Shown here: piece by piece, positions 8,683-17,739 of the stretch
How positions within the stretch are numbered: the first letter of the stretch is position 1
Layout of the letters: each line of letters begins with the position of its first letter
Assembly (NCBI GenBank): GCA_903897715.1
Contig: CAIUCS010000010.1
Coordinates: forward strand, 1 to 48,931
DNA: 48,931 bases
Reading direction: 5' to 3'
DNA from: an uncultured Synechococcales cyanobacterium
GTDB taxonomy: Bacteria > Cyanobacteriota > Cyanobacteriia > CAIUCS01
Notes under the pieces: generated by a model
Seen by the model: the letters and a program-made list of their open reading frames with translations, nothing else
Told to the model about the DNA's origin: nothing
The model's database searches: none
Position numbers and translations under genes: made by a program

Positions 8683-10139
8683 TCTGATTGGGTGCTTATT
8701 TCCGCCTTAACGTCTGCGGCTGAAATACCATCTCCCTCCGTTCCAAAATACCAAAGGGCGGCCGCCGCTTCACCACGGGTAACTGGGCGTTTCGGTTGGA
8801 GCAATGTTGTGAACCCAAACGCTCGCCGAATGTTGGATAGTTCCCCATTTTGATAATCTGCCAAAATGAATTTTAATGCACCAGAGGTAATTCGGGGAGC
8901 ATCTTGGAATCCCCAAGTTTGTTGTACCGACTCTAATGTTCCCAAAGGAAGCCTTTGTCTAACATCTAAAGGCACTTTCCATGTGAGCAATCCTTCTCGA
9001 ACTAACGGTATATTTGGTCGAAACAAGACTGTTGTGTTATCACCCGTAAGAGAACTGGGTAAGATTCCTGCTTCAGCTAATCCTTGTATCACAGGAAAAT
9101 CAGCATCATTTCTAGGGATGTCTTGGTAACTGGGTCGTGTCGTCTCAACCGCCAAACGTATCTGCCGTCCGGGACGAGCGGCATTGAGACGATTATTCAC
9201 CGTTGCCAACCAACGAGCAAACTCCCGCCTCGTAATTGGTTGATTGGGACGAAACAGCTTTTGGGATGGACTTTTAGTTTGAACATCAGAATCATCAGTG
9301 ATTAGCAGTCCCAAGTCCGCCAGGTCTTGGATATAGGGGCGTAATGACTGAGGAGCCTTACTCAAATCGCTAAAGGATTGGGGAATAGGGGAGGTGGGGT
9401 CAGGGGACTGGGATGATGGTTTTCGGAGATTAGTTATGGGATTAACTCCATTCCACAAAGGACCGATAAAATCGGGGCTGCCTGGTTGAGGAATCAAGAC
9501 ACTGACTGGACTGGATGGGGGGGTTGTGGGTTTATGTGTGGGTACTTTGAGAAAATGAATCGTAAACTTTATTTCTTCCGCACCAGATTGGTTCAATCGC
9601 CGCGGTGGGGTAGATACAATAACCTGGATGTCGTTGCGTTGAGCAATCAGGCTATCTGGTGGTGAAGTTGGGGTACGACTGAGACGCTCCCATCCTTGAT
9701 TCTGAAACGTTTTTTGAAAAAAATCACGAATCAGATCCACACTATCTGTGGTACTCCAATGACTTGCTTTCGCCATGGCATCCTGGATGTTTGAGGACGC
9801 TACTTGGCTAAAGGGAAAGATGGTTTTATCCTGGATGGTGAGGATGGTGATTAATTTAGCATTTGGATATACAGGGACTTCAGCCAGAATATCATCTTGG
9901 GGAGGATTGAGGGGTGATGGAAGATTAGCCTGGGGAGTGTTGACCCCGAAACCGGTTGGACTACCTTGTAATTGTGGATCAGGAGTTAGGGATCGCTGCC
10001 AGACATCTCCTGAAGAACTGTTGGCACATCCTGAGGTCATACAGAGTAAACTAACCATCCAAATTCTATGAAGGAATGAACGGGGGATAATGTGTTGTCC
10101 TAGCAAAAAGGTGTTTGTTTGGGTTTGAAATGGGTTCAT
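8679..10139 (-). CDS. S-layer homology (SLH) domain lipoprotein
   Basis: 486 aa. A signal sequence with a lipobox-like MTSGC motif (about residues 34-38) is followed by a Pro/Ser/Thr-rich segment and a globular region (about 85-205). Three SLH repeats follow in the C-terminal half (about 275-480), recognisable by FRPNQPITRREFARWL, FRPNIPLVREGLL and PKRPVTRGEAAAAL. SLH domains usually bind secondary cell-wall polymers or peptidoglycan. The protein therefore probably tethers the outer membrane or envelope to the wall. It is the first gene of a two-gene unit with the TolB-like lipoprotein, which starts inside its last codons. Confidence 0.83.
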   Translation of the reverse strand: MNPFQTQTNTFLLGQHIIPRSFLHRIWMVSLLCMTSGCANSSSGDVWQRSLTPDPQLQGSPTGFGVNTPQANLPSPLNPPQDDILAEVPVYPNAKLITILTIQDKTIFPFSQVASSNIQDAMAKASHWSTTDSVDLIRDFFQKTFQNQGWERLSRTPTSPPDSLIAQRNDIQVIVSTPPRRLNQSGAEEIKFTIHFLKVPTHKPTTPPSSPVSVLIPQPGSPDFIGPLWNGVNPITNLRKPSSQSPDPTSPIPQSFSDLSKAPQSLRPYIQDLADLGLLITDDSDVQTKSPSQKLFRPNQPITRREFARWLATVNNRLNAARPGRQIRLAVETTRPSYQDIPRNDADFPVIQGLAEAGILPSSLTGDNTTVLFRPNIPLVREGLLTWKVPLDVRQRLPLGTLESVQQTWGFQDAPRITSGALKFILADYQNGELSNIRRAFGFTTLLQPKRPVTRGEAAAALWYFGTEGDGISAADVKAEISTQSE

Positions 10140-10484
10140 ACATATCTCCAGAAAACCCTACTCAATTGGAAATGGGCAGGGATGTCAATTCAGGGGGATT
10201 CGGTTCCTAGGAAATCGACATAATCTTTGTAACTATATTACTAACACTCTAGTCCATGAAAATGGAATGTGAACTGAATCATAGAAAAACAGGTTTATAC
10301 TATTCTTGAACAGAATATTGATTTAAAACGCCTAGGAAGTTGGTAGCCCCCGGGTGTATCCCACAGCCTTCAAGCAGGGGTTGAAACCCGATTTAAGCAG
10401 ATTAATCCCCTTACCTGAGGGAGAAACCAGACCTACATCCCTTTCTCAGGGGGGGAATGGTTATGGGGAAACTTCAATGTTTTA
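10140..10484. other. 345-bp intergenic region between ldpA and the SLH gene
   Basis: No gene seen. It holds a small perfect hairpin GGGTTGAAACCC (10378-10389) and a second partial one (CCTGAG near 10414 with CTCAGG near 10445) close to the ldpA stop. These may end the ldpA transcript. The half nearer the SLH gene is AT-rich and should contain its promoter. Confidence 0.35.
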
Positions 10485-11705
10485 CTACTTTAATTGGTTA
10501 ATTAAGGAATAGGCAAGCCGGACTGACTTCCATAATAAATCCGGATAATCCTCCAGACGGGGAAACCTACCTCCCCCCTGTGCAATCACAGAGGGAGCTG
10601 CCGTTATTTCCTTCCCCACAGAGGTTGTCATCGGTATTGAAGATAGGGGATAAGAATAAGGTTCATCTTCGCGGGATGCTAACTCATCTAAAACTGGAGA
10701 CAGCAGCACCCGTGCATAACTTCCATAGGCAACTCCAGAAATCCATGGAGTCACTTCAGATAGTTTTTGACCGATGTTGGGTTGAATGGACATTGAAGGT
10801 AAAGGAGGGAGTAAACCCATCGTGCGTAACTTGGGAACCGTGTAATGATTAGTGCCTCCCGCCAATTGAACATAGCCAGGCAATCCCGCTGCCAGCACTT
10901 TTTGTCCTAATCGAATTGCAGCATGGGTGGTGCCATCCCCAATATCCCCACTCATTGGCCGTCCGTCCGTTTGCCATAATAATTGATTGGGCAGGGGATT
11001 CATCACCTGGATAAGGGACTGGAGATAATCAATGAAGCCTTCGCCATCGGGACAACTAACCGCCACCAGTTTGAATTGGTTTATCCAAGGACTAATCCCA
11101 TGCCATAGGCGTTGAAATTCGGATAGCCGTCCTATTTGGGTATGGATTTCAATCGCATCTATCGCCAATTGGAATAAGCTGGGAGCAATAGCGAACAGGG
11201 GAAGTTGATGGGAGGTGGTTGTAATCCGTTGTTCAGGACAAACCGATAAACAACGACCACATCCATAACACCGATCGCCAATGACTCCGGTAAAGTCCAA
11301 TGATCCATGGGTTTGGGGTTGAGTGACTTTTGATGGAACCATTGGAATTGCATTGGTGGGGCAAACTGCTGCACAGGGTCGGGGGCATTCAATGGGACAT
11401 GAATGAGCATCAAACACTGCCTTACGGAAATGGGGGTCTTCCCCATCATTTAAGCTAATCATCAGCCAAGGTTTACTGGTGGGAAATCCATGGGAGCGAG
11501 CCAATGGAGCTAGGGTGGCGGCAATATCCAAAGCTGCCCTAGTAGATTGAATGACGGCTAAATCAGCGGCAACATCAATACAATCTGCACCCGCCAGCCC
11601 ATAAGCTAAAACCAGATTACGGATTGAGGGAAGATGTTGATAACTAGCACCACAGATGAGTTTAAACCAATGGCAACTGTTTAAAGATTGGAGGGGAGAC
11701 ATCAT
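10485..11705 (-). CDS. ldpA: LdpA, light-dependent-period iron-sulfur protein
   Basis: 406 aa. It matches the cyanobacterial LdpA family from the start (FKLICGASYQHLPSIRNL...AGADCIDVAAD). Two ferredoxin-type clusters are visible: CPIECPRPCAAVCP and CYGCGRCLSVCP. In Synechococcus elongatus, LdpA senses cellular redox state and feeds it to the circadian clock, modulating period in response to light intensity; that role is transferred by similarity. It lies 22 bp downstream of dnaX on the same strand, so co-transcription with the replication gene is likely. The start is ATG 11705, or ATG 11702 one codon later. Confidence 0.9.
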   Translation of the reverse strand: MMSPLQSLNSCHWFKLICGASYQHLPSIRNLVLAYGLAGADCIDVAADLAVIQSTRAALDIAATLAPLARSHGFPTSKPWLMISLNDGEDPHFRKAVFDAHSCPIECPRPCAAVCPTNAIPMVPSKVTQPQTHGSLDFTGVIGDRCYGCGRCLSVCPEQRITTTSHQLPLFAIAPSLFQLAIDAIEIHTQIGRLSEFQRLWHGISPWINQFKLVAVSCPDGEGFIDYLQSLIQVMNPLPNQLLWQTDGRPMSGDIGDGTTHAAIRLGQKVLAAGLPGYVQLAGGTNHYTVPKLRTMGLLPPLPSMSIQPNIGQKLSEVTPWISGVAYGSYARVLLSPVLDELASREDEPYSYPLSSIPMTTSVGKEITAAPSVIAQGGGRFPRLEDYPDLLWKSVRLAYSLINQLK

Positions 11706-11727
11706 CTAGGCTATCCAAGTAAATAGT

Positions 11728-13596
11728 TCAGAAAGGCAAACCATCCTCTGCTTCCCCTAAACCCTGGGTCATCATCCCTGAAAGGGGGGGGAAATCACCC
11801 ATTTCCAAGTCATCATCACTGACAACCTGCCCGTTAAAAAATTGAGCCAGACTTTCAGCCGCTAGTCGTCCTTCATCTGGGATTGCAGGTGACTGGGAAA
11901 CAACTGGGTTTATGATCCGTTCAGGTGGGCTAATGGATAAACGAGGTTGGGATTCTGAAACCGATGGAGCCCCAGAACTTTGGGGTAAGTTGTAGGAAAC
12001 AGGGGGAATGGATGGGTGTTGTGTCCCCGTAGGGCGATCGCCTGCTGGAGGAGAGGGAGGGGCATCTTGGGTTAATGGCGGAGGCGACTTGTCATCAACT
12101 TCAGATACACGAGTAGCCCCTTCTAAGGTTACCTTAAATTGAGGATAACCCACCTTAGCCAATGCTGCTTCCAAGGTGGCAATATCCTTCGCTAAATTAG
12201 CTTGACGTTTTTTATACACCTGGGGTTGCAATCCAATTCGGGCACATCCATCATCTAGCGAAATCAGATGACCCATTTGTTGCATCAAGGCGCGAGTGCT
12301 GGGTAAGGAAATATGGTTGAGGATTTGTTGCCAGACTGGTAAGCCATGGGAGTCGGTGGAGGCTGAAGAGGGAAAGTTGACGGGCTTGGGGGTTGGAGAT
12401 ACAGAGGGGACGGAAGCAGAAAAAGAGGATGAAGACGAGGGAGTGGAGAGGATTGGTGCAGTTATCCCGGTAGTTGGGGGAGTAGGATGGGAGAGGGCAG
12501 GGGAGAGAGCCGATGGCAATAGACTTAATAACACCACTTCTAACCACAGGCGGGGTTGGGTGGTATGCTTCACTTGCACTTCACTGGTTCGTAACTGCTG
12601 CTGGGCAGCCAAGATAAACTCAACCTCCCAAGCCTGCACAAATGGGCATATTGCATCCCAGGTCTGTCGGGTAAGGGCGACTAAATCATGGCGATGGGGG
12701 GCAGTTTTTGCAATTAATAAATCACGATAAAATGCAGTTAAATTTTGTAATACGATGAGGGGTTCCCTCCCCCGATCCATTAAACGACGAATCTGGTCAA
12801 GCACTGTTTCAGGTTGATTTTGAGCGATCGCCTGAACCAATGCAAATAAATCTTGTTCCGGGACAGCCCCTACCAAATCCCACACTTTTTCAATGGTCAC
12901 AGCCTCCGCCAATAAACTCAATTGATCCAATAAACTTTCCGCATCCCGTAACCCCCCCTGGGCAATTTGGGCAATTAGGGTCAGGGCATCCTCCGTAATG
13001 GTAATTTTTTCCTCATGGGCGATGGTTTGTAAATGGGGAACCATGGCATCCAGAGAGATTCGACGAAAGTCAAACCGTTGGCAACGGGAAATGATCGTCG
13101 GCAAAACTCGCTGGGGATCGGTGGTGGCTAACACAAAAACCACCCGTTGTGGGGGTTCTTCCAATGTTTTGAGTAGGGCATTGAATGCAGCGGTACTCAA
13201 CATGTGGCACTCGTCGATCACATAAACCTTATAGCGACATTGAATTGGGGCAAACTGAGATTTTTCAATTAATTCTCGAATGTTATCCACCCCTGTATTA
13301 CTGGCAGCATCAATTTCAATCACATCTAGGGCGGAACCATGGGTGATGGTACGACAGACTTCACATTTACCACAGGGGGATGCAGTAGGAGCATCCCCAT
13401 GAATACAATTAAGGGACTTGGCTAAAATCCGGGCACTGGATGTTTTCCCAGTTCCCCTAGGTCCACAAAAAAGATAGGCGGGGGCAATTTTCTGTTGTTC
13501 AATGGCATGGGTCAGGGTTGTGGCGATGGCAGCTTGTCCCACTAAATCTGCAAAAACCTGGGGGCGATATTTATGGTGTAATGGTTCATAACCCAT
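11728..13596 (-). CDS. dnaX: DNA polymerase III subunit gamma/tau
   Basis: Clamp-loader ATPase subunit, 622 aa. The order is Walker A GPRGTGKTSSAR (about residues 45-56), zinc module CGKCEVC, Walker B IDECHML, sensor 1 ATTDPQRV and the SRC arginine-finger motif ISRCQRFDF. Residues from about 360 on are Pro/Ser-rich and low complexity, as is usual for cyanobacterial tau tails, and end in an acidic segment. No intein is present, although some cyanobacterial DnaX proteins carry one. I see no A-rich slippery site like that which makes gamma in E. coli. The gene is upstream of ldpA in a close-packed minus-strand run. Confidence 0.96.
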   Translation of the reverse strand: MGYEPLHHKYRPQVFADLVGQAAIATTLTHAIEQQKIAPAYLFCGPRGTGKTSSARILAKSLNCIHGDAPTASPCGKCEVCRTITHGSALDVIEIDAASNTGVDNIRELIEKSQFAPIQCRYKVYVIDECHMLSTAAFNALLKTLEEPPQRVVFVLATTDPQRVLPTIISRCQRFDFRRISLDAMVPHLQTIAHEEKITITEDALTLIAQIAQGGLRDAESLLDQLSLLAEAVTIEKVWDLVGAVPEQDLFALVQAIAQNQPETVLDQIRRLMDRGREPLIVLQNLTAFYRDLLIAKTAPHRHDLVALTRQTWDAICPFVQAWEVEFILAAQQQLRTSEVQVKHTTQPRLWLEVVLLSLLPSALSPALSHPTPPTTGITAPILSTPSSSSSFSASVPSVSPTPKPVNFPSSASTDSHGLPVWQQILNHISLPSTRALMQQMGHLISLDDGCARIGLQPQVYKKRQANLAKDIATLEAALAKVGYPQFKVTLEGATRVSEVDDKSPPPLTQDAPPSPPAGDRPTGTQHPSIPPVSYNLPQSSGAPSVSESQPRLSISPPERIINPVVSQSPAIPDEGRLAAESLAQFFNGQVVSDDDLEMGDFPPLSGMMTQGLGEAEDGLPF

Positions 13597-13679
13597 GGAT
13601 ATTTCCCAATTTCCTCATTCAATCAGGTGGACTAGAATACCAAGACCAGAAAGGTTCACTTCATCTCCATCAACAATCA

Positions 13680-15008
13680 TCAAGCACTATGGGAATCAAG
13701 CAGCCACATCCCTCCGGCAATTTTAGGACTGGGTACGGGCAAGGACAAACCCTGTTGTAAACTATTAACTAACACTGATAAAATTGTGATCAATTGTGGA
13801 TCCCAGCGCTCACCACCTTGTTTCTGGCAAAGTTCAAACGCAAGGGTGAGGCTTTGGTCGGAATGAAGCGTCAGGTTTGTCCCCGGCTGAATAGGGCAAT
13901 AATGGGTTAGGTGGGACTGGAAATAGGTGACCAAGCCTAAAATGCGGGATTCTAAGGGGATGGCAACACCAGCTAACCCGGCGGGTTGCCCCGAACCATC
14001 CCACCATTCTCCCTGATGGGCGATGATAGTGCCAATTACCGCCATCTGGGGTATGGTCTCCAATGGGGAGGATGGTGGGGAACCAGTTGGCAGGGGTGAT
14101 AGGCGATGAAGTAATCCGGATAAACGAAGACGATGGAGTTGCCGCGGTGGAAGATCCATTAATTGTCCCATGGCTTCAGCCAAAGCTGATACCTCCGTTG
14201 CCGCCATTGGGTTTTCAGGGTCAGTTTGGTCAATCAGTTGGGCTAAACGTAAAAATGCTTGTAATTCGTTGGATAGTAGATTCTCGTCCAACGGACTCGG
14301 GGTGGATAGATCAGAACTGAAGTGGTTTAGTCCCTGGCGGGGGATAGCGGGGGATTCATGGGATTGTAAATAGTGAATCACCTGATGTACTACGGATGTT
14401 AAATCATCATTGACCACTGTAGAAGTGGCTATGGCAGCAACCTGACTCAGTAACGACTGCTGGAGTTGGGGATGGTAAGTGCCAATATGAGCAATGGCTA
14501 TTTGTAATGCTTCATGGACTAGATGAGGTTCAAAAGTCCACAGTCCATAAAATTTACGCTCCCAATCATGGGATGGCTCTCGACCCCCATAGTCTGAAAT
14601 TGAAAGTTCCTGACAGAGAACCATGGCTGCATAGGAGGGAGACAGGATAATTAGATGCCATTCTTGTCCAACCGGGTCTTCAGGGGCTAAGGTTATTAAT
14701 GCCACATTCTCCAATTGACTTGTGGGGTGTTGGGTAAAGCCAGCATCATCACCAGCCATGATGACCACCTGTCGTGACCGGGCAGCTAGGGTTCCATATC
14801 GGTCAGCTTCTTGTAGATACCACATTCCCCGCTGGAATGCAGTTACCATTAAAGGTTGACTAGGACAGTCTAAAACATGATCTTCTAATGCATGGCACAG
14901 GGCTACCAATGTATTTTTGTAATACACACCAAAGTTTAGTAAACGCTTGCCCCCTTGTCCAGGACGGTGAGCTAAGGATAATTTTTGTAGGATGGAACCG
15001 TCTAACAT
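13680..15008 (-). CDS. DICT sensory domain protein with degenerate HD-GYP region
   Basis: 442 aa using ATG 15008 (MLDGSILQKL), which lies 22 bp after the glmU stop; a longer frame would overlap glmU. The N-terminal half resembles the DICT domain (found with diguanylate cyclases and two-component proteins). The C-terminal half (about residues 255-430) resembles HD-GYP phosphodiesterases, but the key residues are changed: LLHRLS replaces LLHD, GQP replaces GYP, and the final VADxYDA block reads VTYFQSH. Cyclic-di-GMP hydrolysis is therefore unlikely, and a sensing or scaffold role is more plausible. It probably belongs to the same transcript as glmU. Confidence 0.75.
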   Translation of the reverse strand: MLDGSILQKLSLAHRPGQGGKRLLNFGVYYKNTLVALCHALEDHVLDCPSQPLMVTAFQRGMWYLQEADRYGTLAARSRQVVIMAGDDAGFTQHPTSQLENVALITLAPEDPVGQEWHLIILSPSYAAMVLCQELSISDYGGREPSHDWERKFYGLWTFEPHLVHEALQIAIAHIGTYHPQLQQSLLSQVAAIATSTVVNDDLTSVVHQVIHYLQSHESPAIPRQGLNHFSSDLSTPSPLDENLLSNELQAFLRLAQLIDQTDPENPMAATEVSALAEAMGQLMDLPPRQLHRLRLSGLLHRLSPLPTGSPPSSPLETIPQMAVIGTIIAHQGEWWDGSGQPAGLAGVAIPLESRILGLVTYFQSHLTHYCPIQPGTNLTLHSDQSLTLAFELCQKQGGERWDPQLITILSVLVNSLQQGLSLPVPSPKIAGGMWLLDSHSA

Positions 15009-15030
15009 AGAAGGACAGGGAAGAAAAGGA

Positions 15031-16425
15031 TTATTCTGATGCCGAAGTTGGGGGATGCCAACCAGGAAGAATGGTTTGACGAGGACGAGCAATTACAAGG
15101 GAGTCATCGGGAACATCATCGGTGATTACAGACCCCGCCGCAACGGTTACATCAGTTCCTAGGGTAATGGGTGCCACAAGTACGCTATTAGAACCAGTTT
15201 TAGTGCGATCGCCAATGAATGTTTTGTGTTTCCGAACCCCATCATAGTTGGCAGTAATGGTGCCAGCACCCACATTAACCCCCCTACCAAGGGTGGCATC
15301 CCCAAGGTAAGAAAGGTGTGCCGCATTGGTATGATCCCCCAATTGGCTATTCTTTAATTCTACAAAATTACCCACCCTGCAACCAGTACCCACTTGGGCA
15401 TGACCGCGTAAATGGGCATAGGGTCCTATACGGGTATTATCTCCCACCTCCGTGTCGGTAACAACCGAATAGAGGACAGAAACCTGAGCCCCTAAATGAC
15501 TATTTTCCACCCAACTTCCTGGTCCAATTCTACTACCCCCTTGGATGGAAGTATATCCCCTTAGGTGAGTCTGAGGCTCAATCACTACATCAGGAGCCAG
15601 TTGTACCGTGTCATCAATGGTAACACTACTTGGATCAACCATTGTTACTCCCGCTGCCATCCATTGATCCTTAATACGAGTTTGCAGAATTCCATAGGCA
15701 TCAGCCAATTGCTTGCGATCGTTGATCCCTAAAATTTCCTGATAGTCATCCACATCAACCACCATTACCCCCCGACCCCCAGTACCATCTCCTGTGGTCA
15801 CCAACCCATTGAGAGCGTCAGTAATGTAATATTCCTGTTGACTATTATTATTTTGTAACTGTGGCAATAGGGTTGCTAACAGGGGCCAATGGAAACAGTA
15901 AACACCAGCATTTATTCGATGACTTTGTCTTTGGGCAGGGGTACAATCCCGGTCTTCAATGATGTTTTGCAAGTAATTTTGCCCATCACAAAATACCCGT
16001 CCATACCCTTTGGGGTTGGGTAGATGGGCAGCAAGAAGGGTGGCAGCATTCCCATGACAGACGTGGGTATCTAGCAATAATTTAACGGTTTGAGGGCGCA
16101 ACAGGGGGACATCCCCATTCAGAACTAATAAATCCCCACTAAAGTCATCTAGGTAGGGTAGAATTTGCTGTACGGCATGTCCCGTTCCCTTTTGTTCGGT
16201 TTGTTCAACGAATACCACATCTGGATAGTCTTTCAGGGTGGAACGAACCTGTTCCCCTTGGTAACCCACAATTACCAAACGATGCTGGGGCTGGATCTCA
16301 ATGAGGCTGGTTAATACCCACTCCACCAAGGATCGCCCCCCAAGGGGATGTAACACCTTCGGCAACTTTGATTTCATCCGAGTGCCTTTTCCAGCGGCTA
16401 AAATTGCGACTGCTACCATGGTCAT
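15031..16425 (-). CDS. glmU: Bifunctional GlmU: glucosamine-1-phosphate acetyltransferase / UDP-GlcNAc pyrophosphorylase
   Basis: Makes UDP-N-acetylglucosamine for peptidoglycan and lipopolysaccharide. The N-terminal nucleotidyltransferase begins with [20 protein letters not shown] (signature G-x-G-T-x-M-x6-P-K), followed by [11 protein letters not shown]. The C-terminal half is a left-handed beta-helix of hexapeptide repeats with the acetyltransferase motifs ELKNSQLGD and ANYDG. The 464-aa length is normal. ATG 16425 is used; ATG 16419, two codons in, is equally possible. It is the promoter-proximal member of the run leading into the DICT protein gene. Confidence 0.96.
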   Translation of the reverse strand: MTMVAVAILAAGKGTRMKSKLPKVLHPLGGRSLVEWVLTSLIEIQPQHRLVIVGYQGEQVRSTLKDYPDVVFVEQTEQKGTGHAVQQILPYLDDFSGDLLVLNGDVPLLRPQTVKLLLDTHVCHGNAATLLAAHLPNPKGYGRVFCDGQNYLQNIIEDRDCTPAQRQSHRINAGVYCFHWPLLATLLPQLQNNNSQQEYYITDALNGLVTTGDGTGGRGVMVVDVDDYQEILGINDRKQLADAYGILQTRIKDQWMAAGVTMVDPSSVTIDDTVQLAPDVVIEPQTHLRGYTSIQGGSRIGPGSWVENSHLGAQVSVLYSVVTDTEVGDNTRIGPYAHLRGHAQVGTGCRVGNFVELKNSQLGDHTNAAHLSYLGDATLGRGVNVGAGTITANYDGVRKHKTFIGDRTKTGSNSVLVAPITLGTDVTVAAGSVITDDVPDDSLVIARPRQTILPGWHPPTSASE

Positions 16426-16660
16426 GTTCCCTATTTATACCAAACTCATCATCATACTAAATCGAAGTAACCCCCCGTATTTTAAACCTGTGAATAAAGC
16501 CTTAAGGTTGTTCTAGCCAGCCTATTTAATTATAGTAAGCTATGGCATAAGAGTTCTAAAATCGAAATTTCCCTATCGCCAGATGGAGTCTATTACTTTT
16601 GCTGAGAACTTGATAAGATTTCTAAAAGAAGTTGTAAAGAAGCTTGGATATTGGGACTCT

Positions 16661-17704
16661 ATGACCACCGTATTGGCGATTGAAACCAGTTGTGATGAAA
16701 CAGCAGTAGCGATTGTGCGTCATCGCCAGGTTTTAAGCCATGTTGTAGCATCTCAAATTGCAGCCCATCGCCCCTATGGAGGCGTTGTACCAGAAGTAGC
16801 CTCCCGTCAACACCTAGTTTCGATTAATGAAGGAATTGCCCAAGCCCTGGAAACTGCCCAAGTTAAGTGGAATGATATTGATGGTGTTGCTGCCACTTGT
16901 GCCCCCGGCTTGGTAGGTGCCCTATTGGTTGGGTTAACAGCAGGGAAAACGTTAGCAATGGTTCACAATAAACCATTTGTGGGAATCCACCATCTGGAAG
17001 GTCACATTTATGCAATTTATTTAACTGAACCTGAACTTCACCCTCCGTTTCTTTGCCTATTGGTGTCGGGGGGACACACCAGTTTAATTGGGGTCAAAGG
17101 GTGTGGAGACTATTGTATCTTAGGGCAAACTCGGGATGATGCTGCTGGAGAAGCTTTTGATAAAGTGGCTCGATTGATGGATTTAGGCTATCCAGGCGGG
17201 CCTATGATTGACCACTTAGCACAGATGGGAAATTCCCAAGCATTTCATTTGCCTGAGGGGCAGGTGTCCCTTCCCCAAGGAGGGTTTCATCCCTATGATT
17301 CTAGTTTTAGTGGACTGAAAACAGCCATGTCACGACTGGTAGACCGCATTAAACAAACCGGATATCCCCTGCCTGTTGCAGATTTAGCGGCAAGTTTCCA
17401 GATGACGGTCGCCAAGGCACTGACTAAACGAACCATTGCCTGTGCCCTAGACCATGGATTTTCTACGATTGTGGTGGGGGGTGGAGTAGCTGCAAATCAT
17501 GGGCTTCGTCAATGGATGCAAGGGGCAACCCATGAAGAGGGTCTGCGTTTATTATTTCCATCCCTGCAATTTTGTACTGATAATGCTGCCATGATTGGTT
17601 GTGCCGCAGTGGATCATTTGCAACAAGGGCATCGCTCTCCGTTAACATTGGGAGCTCTATCCCGGATGGAATTAACTCGAGTAATGGATCTATACTGCAA
17701 CTAG
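16661..17704 (+). CDS. tsaD: tRNA N6-threonylcarbamoyladenosine transferase TsaD
   Basis: Transfers the threonylcarbamoyl group to A37 of ANN-decoding tRNAs, working with TsaB and TsaE. The protein opens with VLAIETSCDETAVA. The metal-binding motif HHLEGH is present, as are the ASKHA-fold phosphate motifs (SGGHTSL, GGGVAAN). I start at ATG 16661, which gives 347 aa, the usual family length. The frame stays open back to 16583, but the extra 26 residues have no family counterpart. The CHAT-FHA gene follows 35 bp downstream on the same strand and may be co-transcribed. Confidence 0.95.
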   Translation: MTTVLAIETSCDETAVAIVRHRQVLSHVVASQIAAHRPYGGVVPEVASRQHLVSINEGIAQALETAQVKWNDIDGVAATCAPGLVGALLVGLTAGKTLAMVHNKPFVGIHHLEGHIYAIYLTEPELHPPFLCLLVSGGHTSLIGVKGCGDYCILGQTRDDAAGEAFDKVARLMDLGYPGGPMIDHLAQMGNSQAFHLPEGQVSLPQGGFHPYDSSFSGLKTAMSRLVDRIKQTGYPLPVADLAASFQMTVAKALTKRTIACALDHGFSTIVVGGGVAANHGLRQWMQGATHEEGLRLLFPSLQFCTDNAAMIGCAAVDHLQQGHRSPLTLGALSRMELTRVMDLYCN

Positions 17705-17739
17705 GTTACTTTATCAGACGAAATAATCAAGGGTAAGGC

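Noticed and set aside
11728-13596. Intein or programmed frameshift in dnaX
   Set aside because: The ATPase domain is continuous, no intein splice junctions are seen, and no A-rich slippery heptamer was found.
16583-16660. Upstream extension of tsaD
   Set aside because: In frame but without family similarity; ATG 16661 gives the normal TsaD length and start.
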